Part shown: piece after piece, positions 56,422 to 64,000 of the stretch
How the letters are laid out: the number at the start of each line of letters is the position of its first letter
Numbering within the stretch: position 1 is the first letter of the stretch
Made by a program: the position numbers and the translations under genes
From: Phytophthora quininea
Taxonomy: Eukaryota > Oomycota > Peronosporomycetes > Peronosporales > Peronosporaceae
NCBI GenBank assembly: GCA_011947345.1
Contig: JAAVTG010000588.1
Coordinates: forward strand, 1-64,000
Length of the DNA stretch: 64,000 bases
Direction: 5' to 3'
The notes under the pieces: generated by a model
Databases searched by the model: none
Told to the model about the DNA's origin: nothing
The model's input: only the letters and a program-made list of their open reading frames with translations

Positions 56422-57428
56422 TCACCACGAGTAGCGAGTCATGGTGTAAGTCGGATCTAGGTGTGTTTCGTCCAACAATTTCTCCAGAAGGTCTGGTTTC
56501 ACTCGGAGCTCTTCATCGGTGGTACCCCAGGCGTTGACGTTCAGTTCCTTGGCGTGAACACCAGACGCAATGAAGATACTGTCGATCCCAGTGTTCTTGG
56601 CGCCTTGGATGTCATGATGCAGCGAGTCGCCAATGTGAACGACACGGGACTTGTCAGTCACATTCGCCAGACGCAGACAAATCTCGAAGTGCTCCTTCAT
56701 GGGCTTGCCGAAGTAAATCACTTCGCCGCCCATTTCCTCGTACAGTTTGGCGATGCCGCCCATGTGGACGAAGCGGTCGTTGGCCACCACAGCCAGCACG
56801 TCCGGGTTGGGGCACAGCATCGGGAGTTTGCGTTCCAGTCCACCACGCAGGAATTCCGTCATGGCTTCGTTGACTTCGCCCGTGTGGCGGTAGTCCGTGG
56901 GCAGCACTTCCACCACGCGGTCGCTGTAGCAGACCTGCTGTGTGCCTTCCACCATGAGGAATTGGGCCTTGTCGATGCCCACAATCTCCACGTTCAGACC
57001 GTAGAAGATCGACTCAGGGTTGGATGCTCGCTTGGTCACTTTACCGTCCAGATCCGACGTCATGAGCGAACAGCGCGCGAAGGTCTCCGGTCGGTCGCGC
57101 AGGAATTCGTATGCCACCTCGCCGCCCGTGACGCCCTGGAAGTCGGTGGAGAAGCCCATGGGCTCCAGTTTGATGGGGAGACCGCAGGAACGGTGCGCCG
57201 TGTTGGACAGCAGCACCACCTTCTTGCCCTTCTCGATCATGCGGTTGAAACACTCGACGGCGCCGATGTACGGCACTGTGCCATTGTGTAGCACGCCGTA
57301 CTGGTCGATGACGACGACGTCGTAGTTGTCCAACACTTCAGACAGTCCCTGGACGATCTATAGCAGGTGAAGGGTGAGCACACGACCATGCAGGGCGAGC
57401 AGAAGCAGCGTATCATCACCTTGGTCAT
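56422..57428 (-). CDS. HAD-like hydrolase, subfamily IIA
   Basis: Exon 1 is only 9 nt (57428-57420, Met-Thr-Lys). After a 62-nt intron, exon 2 (57357-56422) encodes 311 residues. Motif I is VVVIDQYGVLHNG: the nucleophile Asp is present but the second Asp of DxD is Tyr, as in the DxWGVL-type IIA subgroup. VVLLSNTAHRS is motif II, GKPMKEHFEIC holds the Lys of motif III and HIGDSLHHDIQGAKNTGI motif IV. It probably hydrolyses phosphate from a small sugar or nucleotide; substrate unknown. No frame break. It sits between K3 and K4, both minus strand. Confidence 0.88.
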
Positions 57429-57604
57429 TGCTGGAGGCGCGCAAATGCAACGGTAATTTCTGCTTGGTGAGGAGTTTCCCTATTTTGGGTATGGTACCCA
57501 AAAAGTTTGCAACAAATTTTCATGAAACTTTATTTTTCGCGGATGGTGAATATCAAACGTTGTTGTTAGTTCAACAGCAACAGAACTTGTTTGGACATCC
57601 AACG

Positions 57605-57869
57605 TTAATCATCGTCACGTCTGGGCGAGCATCTTCCCTTGGACGCCAGAGCGAGGTCGGTGGCGTTGCACCTGGGGAGGAAGAAGACGCAGTCATTGTC
57701 GTACTGTGATACCGTCGGTGTTGCACACAGGCTTATACTCGGGCGGGCAGATCTGTTTGCAAACGTCGATGACAAGGGGCTCGAAGTCGACGGTGGTGTC
57801 GGTAGTGCTGTCGGCCTGGATGCCGGCGATGGCAACAACTGCAAACAGGAGACCGACCACGACCTTCAT
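57605..57869 (-). CDS. Short single-domain Kazal-like protein (K4), frame broken
   Basis: Signal peptide MKVVVGLLFAVVAIAGIQA, a short spacer, then one six-Cys Kazal domain (CKQICPPEYKPVCNTDGIT, NDCVFFLPRC, SKGRC) and the end SPRRDDD. One extra base near 57711 (ATCACAGTACGAC) shifts the frame within the domain, so as read it is truncated. It would be an 87-residue secreted protein, close to a first-domain-only version of K3 or K5. It may be a pseudogene. Confidence 0.65.
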
Positions 57870-58674
57870 GAAGATGTTTAGCTTCGTCCGAACTGACGTT
57901 GGAAAAAGTAAAAGTGGCGCTTGAGGAACACCGCGATACCAAGCGTGCAGTATGCACTGCTACAGTGCTGCAGACATCGTGCAGCACTAGTGTTGACCAC
58001 CTTCCTACCGTCATTAAAGATGATCACCAGCTTGGAGTCCCCGCTTTAGGAATGTTGCAAATCTTAAGACTTCTATATGCAAAACCAACTATATTTGCCC
58101 TTCGATTAGAATATCGATTCCATTGCGGCCCCGCCCGCAAGCTTTTCTCGGTTTACCAGTGCAGTCAAACAGGATACATGTCCATTCTCGCCGACGGCGT
58201 TTGCACACGGAGACGTCGCTGCTTTTTGCATCCGGACCATGAAATTCTGTTCGACGCCTTCCAAGTTCCCAGATGTAGCAGAGGAAACGTGTCCGTCCAA
58301 GACTCTGGCTTTGCCTCGTTGAACTGCATCGAAAAAGATGCCACCGATTCACGTGCTCTGACTCAGAAGCTCATGCAGACACAATCCTCCGACGCTCGTT
58401 TGCTTGTCGGGATCGTGTTCGCTGCTTGCCGTCGCCGGCAGGACGAGACAACTTTTCATCAAAATGTGCCACGATCGCTAATTGTATCCTGGCAGGAACA
58501 AAGACGACCAAGCCCGCATCTCGTGGATGGGGAGGCCTGCTGCGCTGCGTAAGCGGACCAGAGTCTGTGCAGGCTGCAGAGTCTGGTCCAGTTCCCAGTG
58601 TGAATACATTGGCACACGACGATGTCCAGCGCCACTTTAGCATTCTCTGGTTTCTTCTGGCGCTACATAACTCC
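57870..58674. other. Divergent intergenic region between K4 and K5
   Basis: A 217-codon plus-strand frame (57899-58552) begins only with TTG, has no domain and overlaps both expected promoters, so I do not call it. GCCACTTTAGCATTCT at about 58630-58645 resembles Inr-FPR with one extra base and may serve K5. Confidence 0.4.
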
Positions 58675-59529
58675 ATGAAGACTGCGGTTGGTCTCCTGTT
58701 TGCAGCCGCTGCTGCCAGCGGCATCGAAGCCGCCGGCACCACCGTCAACTTTAAAAACATTGGCATCATCGTCAGCAAACACAACTTCAGCTCGGGTTCG
58801 TGGGATGTGGACGGCAGCGGCAGCAAGGCTTACTCCTGCGATGAAATCTGTCCGACCGAGTACAAGCCTGTATGCGGAACCGACGGCGTCACGTACGACA
58901 ACGAATGCGCCTTCACCGTCGCCAAGTGCAATGCCACGGACCTCGCTCTGGCGTCGAAGGGTAAATGCTCCGAGGGTTCGTCGCCGTCTTCTACTGCGGG
59001 CAGCTCCACATCGTCGTGCCCTGACGCTTGCCTCGACGTGTACGACCCCGTCAGCGACGACCACGGAGTCACCTATTCGAACCAGTGCTACATGAAGATG
59101 GCAAAGTGCAAGGGAAAGAAGAAGCCTACCGATCTCTTGGCCGAGTACAAGTCGTTGTATGGATCAGATTCCGGCAGCGCGAAGCAAGCAGCAAAGTCAA
59201 CGAATGCCCCCGCCGAAAAGTCTGCGACGCCAAAGCCAAACAAGACCGCGAAACCTACGAAGGCCGTTAACAATCAGAGTAACGTCGTCAGCTCCTCCAG
59301 TCGCTCCGAGTGCTCAGCCGTTTGTCCTGACATTTATTCGCCCGTGTGCGGCTCCGACAAGGTCATGTACAACAGCCCGTGCAAGCTGGAGGCTGCCAGC
59401 TGCAAGAACCCCAAGCTGAAAATCCACGAGGTCTCAGAAGATCAGTGCCCTGAGTCGACATCGACGTCGACAACGCAGCAGAGCACTGTGACCAAGAAGA
59501 CGACGACGACGGCGGTCAAGACCGATTAG
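58675..59529 (+). CDS. Secreted Kazal-like protein, three domains (K5)
   Basis: Intact, 284 residues. Signal peptide MKTAVGLLFAAAAASGIEA; a six-Cys domain (CDEICPTEYKPVCGTDG); a four-Cys domain ([27 protein letters not shown]) followed by LLAEYKSLYGSDSGS; a Lys/Pro/Ala-rich linker; and a second six-Cys domain (CSAVCPDIYSPVCGSD, SPCKLEAASC). It ends with a Thr/Ser/Lys tail (VTKKTTTTAVKTD). By the EPI convention (second residue after Cys2) P1 is Thr in the first and Asp in the last domain. I chose the ATG directly before the signal peptide. It is the only long Kazal gene here without an indel. Confidence 0.9.
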   Translation: MKTAVGLLFAAAAASGIEAAGTTVNFKNIGIIVSKHNFSSGSWDVDGSGSKAYSCDEICPTEYKPVCGTDGVTYDNECAFTVAKCNATDLALASKGKCSEGSSPSSTAGSSTSSCPDACLDVYDPVSDDHGVTYSNQCYMKMAKCKGKKKPTDLLAEYKSLYGSDSGSAKQAAKSTNAPAEKSATPKPNKTAKPTKAVNNQSNVVSSSSRSECSAVCPDIYSPVCGSDKVMYNSPCKLEAASCKNPKLKIHEVSEDQCPESTSTSTTQQSTVTKKTTTTAVKTD

Positions 59530-59866
59530 ATAGAGCGCCGAATAGTCATTCTGTGTGTGTTGTCAATGAAGTTCCTTGGTATCAACAAGGTGAAAATCCG
59601 TTCGCATACTGGCCGGACGCACGTGTCCGTTCCACCGATGCAGCCACACGTCCTTCTCGAAAATCTGTTGCTGCTTCTTGGTCATGAGGCGCTCTAATCA
59701 GCTGCAACAATAGCAAGGTGGCAATGAAGTCAAATGACTATCAGACGGCGCTAGTCGCGTGGGTGCAGTAGGAGACGAGCAATCTGCGCCACGAACAGCA
59801 GTAGCAGTCGAGAGATACGGCCAACCTGGCGTCCTGGGTACGAGGAATTAATGCGCGCTGCTCTCG

Positions 59867-59882
59867 GATCATTTTCCAACTT
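59867..59882 (+). promoter_or_regulatory. Inr-FPR core promoter of K6
   Basis: GATCATTTTCCAACTT matches the oomycete consensus GCTCATTYYNCAWTTT at 13 of 15 informative positions. The K6 ATG is 25 bp downstream. Confidence 0.6.
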
Positions 59883-59907
59883 GCCAGGAACAAGAACAGA
59901 AACCCCG

Positions 59908-60950
59908 ATGAAGTTCGCAACCAAACTCGTGCTAGCCGCCGTGGCTGCTACCGCCGCCAGCGCTGGCAATCCTGATGTTGGACAGACTCCGCGTTGTAGT
60001 TTCAACGGAGACGGTAGCCAGCCTGCGACCAGTGGCTCCAGCGATTGCCCATCGGTGTGCCCCGAGATCTTCCTACCGGTTTGCGGCTCCGATGGAATGA
60101 CGTACGCCAACGACTGCTTTTTGAATATTGCAGCGTGCAAGCAAGGCGGCATCACCAAGGTCTCAGATGGTGCCTGTCCGACGTCTTCCTCCGGGGATCG
60201 ATCGATCGATGGTAGCGGCAGTTCTTCGTGCTCCGAGGTGTGTCCGATGATCTTCAAACCAGTCTGCGGCTCGGACGGTGTCACCTACTCCAACGACTGC
60301 CTGCTTGGTGTTGCTTCGTGCAAGAGTGGCGGAGCTATCACCCAAGTCTCCATTGGGAATGCCCCACCACGTCCTCGATGTCCGCGGATGCGTCTGCCGT
60401 AGGTGCCGGAAGTGTGGGGTGCCCCGACGCTTGCCTCGACGTCTACGAGCCCGTCGCGGACGCGAGCGGCGTGCAGTACTCGAACGAATGTTACATGCGC
60501 ATGGCCCAATGCCACAGCGGCAGCAGATCCGCTGGTTCCTCTTCGACGGGTGTCGTCACGCAGAATTCTGGCGAAAGGGACTTGAAATCCAGTTCGGACT
60601 GTAAGAACCGCGTGTGCACCATGGACTACGCTCCCGTCTGCGGCTCGAACAGGGTCACCTACTCCAACTCGTGCATGTTGGAGATTGCGAGCTGCAAAGA
60701 CGCAAGCATCACGCAGGTGGGCGAAGGACAATGCGTCGCTACCTACGGAGCTGCTGACAATTCGACGGCGTCGTCCTCTTCGACTTGTCCTGACGTTTGC
60801 AGCGCGCTGCACGCACCTGTTTGCGGCTCGGATGGTGTCACGTATGGCAACGAGTGCGAGCTGGAGGCCGCGAGCTGCAACCACCCCGAGCAGAACATCA
60901 CAAAGGTGGCCGACGACGCCTGCTCGTCCACGGCGCAGCAGTCGCAGTGA
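59908..60950 (+). CDS. Secreted Kazal-like protein, five domains (K6)
   Basis: Signal peptide [19 protein letters not shown]. Domains in order: six-Cys [17 protein letters not shown]; six-Cys [17 protein letters not shown]; four-Cys [17 protein letters not shown]; six-Cys [17 protein letters not shown]; six-Cys [17 protein letters not shown]. Predicted P1 residues differ (Glu, Met, Asp, Met, Ala), which suggests a multi-headed inhibitor with several protease targets. A one-base break near 60350, just before the expected Cys6 of domain 2, moves the rest to another frame. It ends [10 protein letters not shown], with no tandem repeats. Confidence 0.85.
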
Positions 60951-61198
60951 ATTCCATCGTAACCACTAGCATACCGGGAAATGCTCAATTATATTCGTGA
61001 TGCGTACCAAACGCTGAGGTGATGGTGTCGTGGAGATGAAATACAATCCTATGTTCTTCGACGAACAGCTAAGTTTGTGGCAAACAGCAGGGGCCACAAT
61101 TGTCGGTCTATCCAGCACCATCTGAAGGATAAACGCACCGTACAGCTCGCTTCTACGACGTTTATGATCCGCTGCCGGTGTTGGGCGTTGTGCTGTTC

Positions 61199-61214
61199 GA
61201 TCACTTCTCAATTT
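61199..61214 (+). promoter_or_regulatory. Inr-FPR core promoter of K7
   Basis: GATCACTTCTCAATTT agrees with the consensus at 13 of 15 informative positions, with a perfect FPR half. The K7 ATG is 26 bp downstream. Confidence 0.6.
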
Positions 61215-61240
61215 GCAGCTCACCTCAAAACGGAATCACC

Positions 61241-61679
61241 ATGAAGATCGTCTCGTGCTTCTTGCTCGCCGCCGTCGCCGCCATCTCTGCCAACGCCGCC
61301 AGTACCGACGAGTGTTCGTTCGCCTGCCCCGACGTCATGCGCCCAGTGTGCGGCTCCGACGGCAAGACGTACTCGAACAAGTGCTACCTGAGCCTCGCCT
61401 CGTGCCAAAGCAAGGACAGCGTCACGGCTGCTTCGGACGGAGAGTGCGCCAGCACCCGCAGACCACGACGGCCGCGCCCACGTCGTCTGCAAACAGTTCT
61501 TCGTCCGGCACGACCGACTCGGGCAACTGCGATTTCGGCTGCCTCGACGTGTACGACCCTGTGACCGACGAGAACGGAAAGGAGTACTCGAACGCATGCT
61601 ACATGCGTCTCGCCAAGTGCCAAGACAAGAGCAGCGGCGCTGCCACCCCGCACCGGGAGATATCACCACGAACGTGTAG
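61241..61679 (+). CDS. Secreted Kazal-like protein, two domains (K7, EPI1/EPI2-like size)
   Basis: Signal peptide MKIVSCFLLAAVAAISANA. Domain 1 is six-Cys (CSFACPDVMRPVCGSDGKTY, NKCYLSLASC), domain 2 four-Cys (CDFGCLDVYDPVTDENG, NACYMRLAKC). P1 is Asp in both by the EPI convention. The end reads APGDITTNV before the stop at 61677. One-base breaks near 61455 and 61648. Size and composition fit the small two-domain EPI proteins that inhibit host subtilases, though there the four-Cys domain comes first. Confidence 0.82.
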
Positions 61680-61880
61680 ACGAAGTAGCACCCGAACTTG
61701 CTGGTAGTCCTTGACAATACAACACCAATACAGATTTTGCTTTCTTCACGATCACGCGAGTATTGTTACTGCAGTCGATTAAGACTCGAATATGGCACTG
61801 CCGTGGAATCGGACATTTTATCCAGACTACCACGATTTTCGTGAAAATTATTTATAATTTTCTTCCCGCCTTTGAAGCCA

Positions 61881-61896
61881 TCTCATTCATCAATCG
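61881..61896 (+). promoter_or_regulatory. Inr-FPR-like core promoter of the helix-hairpin-helix gene
   Basis: TCTCATTCATCAATCG matches the consensus at 11 of 15 informative positions, 23 bp before the ATG. Confidence 0.45.
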
Positions 61897-61918
61897 ATAT
61901 CCAAGAGAAGAAAGCATC

Positions 61919-62443
61919 ATGTCGGACGGCTACGACCCGCAGAAGTCTCGCGTCGCCGAGGACACGCTGGCCGACTTCCTGCGCGCACCGCTAACGGGCG
62001 ACCTGACGGAGGTGCCTGGCATCGGCAAGGCGGCCGTGTCCAAGCTCAGCGCAGCTGGGACGACGAGGAGTCGGTGAGCAACACGTACCAGCTCATCGGC
62101 AAGTTCCTCATGCTGAAGGTAAGAATAGGCTACAGCAACAAGGTTTATTGATACGAAAGGGGAGTGCTAACTTCTGGTGTTATGTTGTGCCTGCGAGAGC
62201 AGTCCAGCTCGGAGGACAACGACGACGGCGTGATCGACTGCGCGGCTCACTGCGACGCCTTCTGGTACTGGCTCAAGGAGAAGGGCATCACGGCCTACCG
62301 AAGGTAGGGGACAGTAAAAGGAGGAAGCATATTGATCATTGAGGTTCTGACAGTTGTTTCTCTGCAGCGGAATTGTGATGGCGATTGCCGAGAAGGTGAA
62401 CACCATGCTGCCTGGTATTTATGACGCGGCCGAGTTCCAATAG
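61919..62443 (+). CDS. Small helix-hairpin-helix protein (BAF-like fold)
   Basis: Three exons (61919-62118, 62203-62303, 62368-62443) give about 125 residues. A helix-hairpin-helix motif, LTEVPGIGKAAVSKL, is followed by NTYQLIGKFLMLK, CAAHCDAFWYWLKEKGI and SGIVMAIAEKVNTMLPGIYD. The order of HhH then 'YQL.GKFL' and 'FW.WLK' recalls barrier-to-autointegration-factor-like folds that bind DNA without sequence preference. I am not aware of a studied member in oomycetes. A one-base loss near 62056 (GCTGGGACGACG) breaks exon 1. Confidence 0.6.
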
Positions 62444-62656
62444 AGCAGCAAGCGGACTGACAGCCACAAGCAAACCAGTAGCAACCAGAGACACGTAGGA
62501 GAGTGTGTGGAAAGCCTTTTACACCAACAGATAGGCACCAGCAGTTGTCTTTCCCATTCATCAGGTTGTTGTCTTCCAATCGAAGGGTTAACCTTTACTA
62601 CCGGTTTAACCCTTCCGATCGCCTTCAACTTTCCCTCAATCTGAACTCTTTAGATC

Positions 62657-63736
62657 ATGACGCGGCGAGCCAAGGAGCGGCGCATGGAGCGCGTGCAGGC
62701 CAAGCAGCAGCAGCAGGAGCAGCTGCGTCTTCGTGAGCGTCTGAGTCGACGTCCGTCGTGGCTGCAGCTGCTTGCGGCCATCGACGGCCACGCGGGGCGT
62801 CTGCGCCTGTCGAGCGACGGCCCCAAGCGCCCGAACATCGTCGACGAGCTGCAGTGGAAGAGCTCACAGGTGCCGATCGCCGCTGCCGGGGGCTTCCAGT
62901 TGCCCATCAAGCTGGACGCCCCAAGGGAGAACTGCATTACGCCTTCTCCACCCGCGACTACGACGTCAACTTTGGCATGCAGATGATCTGCAGTGACGGC
63001 AGTCTCATTGAGCTGCTGGAGACGCGACGCTACGAGAGCCAAAAGCAACAGGTGAAGGGCCAACTACAGCTCACTGGACCGGGGATGGTGCTGCTGCTGT
63101 GGGACAATTCGTTCTCGTGGGTCAATGCCAAGCAATTGGCCTACCATGTCGAGCTGAAACAGGAGACGCCGCCAGCGTCCCAACGAGAGAAGACACAGGT
63201 CGCACTGAAGGCCAGGCTGGAGAGGGAGAAGAAGCTGCTGCAACGTGAAAGCGAGTTCGACGGCCTCGAGACGCAGATCCAGACGGAGACGCAGACTGTT
63301 GACCTTCTGCGTCACCAGATTGAGCAGCTCCAGACTCAATTGAAGCAGCACGAGGACAAGAAGGAAGCGGTTGCACAGAAGAGAGAAGAAGTGGGGAGCA
63401 GATCGACGAGCTCTGTTGGGAGCTGCAAGGTGAGACTGGAAGTGTACTGTAGGAAGGATGTCTGTTCTGATCGTGATCTTTGTTGTGGTCGTGACAGCCT
63501 TGAGTTGGCGGTGTTTGGACCTGGAAGATCTGCATCGTATTCTGGGGTTCCTGGGGAGAAGGACCTGATTGCATGGTAGGTTTTTCAAGTTCTGTATGCT
63601 GCTTATCATTATGCTAACGTTGTCGCTGTCATCTTCCTTTAGGTCGCTGTCATGCAAAAAATGGTGCGACTTTGGACGTGCCTTTCAAAATGGCAAGCGC
63701 GATGATGCCAAACCCGACCCTGCTGCGTCGGGGTAA
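62657..63736 (+). CDS. GOLD-domain coiled-coil protein
   Basis: The N-terminus is a basic, Gln-rich helix (MTRRAKERRMERVQAKQQQQ). Residues about 55-160 form a GOLD-like beta domain (HYAFSTRDYDVNFGMQM, GMVLLLWDNSFSWVNAKQLA) as in Sec14-like and p24-related proteins of the Golgi. A coiled coil follows (TVDLLRHQIEQLQTQLKQ). An intron at about 63429-63642 leads to a final exon, MQKMVRLWTCLSKWQ to the stop. A C-run base near 62920 breaks the frame before the GOLD domain. Likely a peripheral Golgi or trafficking protein. Confidence 0.7.
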
Positions 63737-63779
63737 ATTATCGTCTCAAGACTTTTAGGAAGCATTGGCATTGATGAGG

Positions 63780-63986
63780 TCACTGCTCGTAGCCGGTAAG
63801 CGGGAGCTGCTCGATGGTCTCCAGTAGCTTTCTTCACGACAACAAACAAATAGATTTCCGTTAGTTTGAGGTGAAGAGTAAGCACGTTCCAAACGTACTT
63901 TGCGGCATCCATGTCATTCGACGCTTGCTTGGACAATACGCTGGTGCTCCGCGTGCCATCTCCTTGAAAATGAGCAGCATCGGTAT
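63780..63986 (-). CDS. 3' exon of a gene running off the right edge
   Basis: After an acceptor (ttacag at about 63987-63992, minus strand) the exon reads TDAAHFQGDGTRSTSV, SNDMDAAKYVWNVLTLHLKL and TEIYLFVVVKK. With a one-base correction near 63828 it continues LLETIEQLPLTGYEQ to the stop at 63780. The rest lies outside the window. I do not recognise the family. Confidence 0.4.
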
Positions 63987-64000
63987 CTGTAATGGCAAGC

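Noticed and set aside
57899..58552. 217-codon plus-strand frame between K4 and K5
   Set aside because: It begins only with TTG, has no signal peptide or domain, and covers the region where both divergent promoters must lie.

Overview
The window is nuclear DNA of a plant-pathogenic oomycete, most likely Phytophthora or a close relative. The signs are short GT-AG introns of about 50-110 nt, densely packed genes on both strands, a cluster of secreted Kazal-like protease inhibitors of the EPI type, an unconventional myosin with a C-terminal FYVE finger, a Helitron, and several matches to the oomycete Inr-FPR core promoter (GCTCATTYYNCAWTTT) just upstream of start codons.

Layout. 1-15 kb is gene-poor and repeat-rich. 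It holds a very divergent but intact histone H4 gene, two decayed Myb/SANT-like relics, a four-exon gene of unknown function, a possible double-stranded beta-helix/C2H2 protein, and a broken Helitron (8.4-14.3 kb, minus strand). 15-49.6 kb is a gene-dense housekeeping block: annexin with a GYP-rich tail, cyclophilin H, a UBA/RGG/Q-rich protein, myosin-FYVE, bacterial-type RNase HII, cytosolic aspartyl-tRNA synthetase, an RS/Lys-rich nuclear protein, a GRAM-VASt-TM lipid-transfer protein, a large multi-exon protein, two paralogous membrane alpha/beta hydrolases flanking a sugar transporter, a RING E3 ligase, a second RS protein, V-ATPase subunit C and a peroxisomal-type Lon protease. 49.8-61.7 kb is a cluster of seven Kazal-like secreted protein genes, interrupted by an ADP-ribosylglycohydrolase and a HAD-like hydrolase. 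The right edge has a small helix-hairpin-helix protein, a GOLD-domain coiled-coil protein and the 3' end of another gene.

The Kazal-like proteins have signal peptides and combine classical six-Cys Kazal domains with four-Cys domains lacking Cys3 and Cys6, as described for Phytophthora EPI1. They are expected to be secreted against host or microbial proteases. Three of them also carry a distinctive C-terminal module, tandemly amplified in two of them (58- and 60-residue units), that I cannot assign to any known domain.

Caveat: almost every long conserved gene is interrupted by one or more single-base indels, often in short homopolymers. In single-copy housekeeping genes this looks more like sequencing or assembly error than gene death. 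Genes are therefore annotated across these breaks and the breaks are noted.
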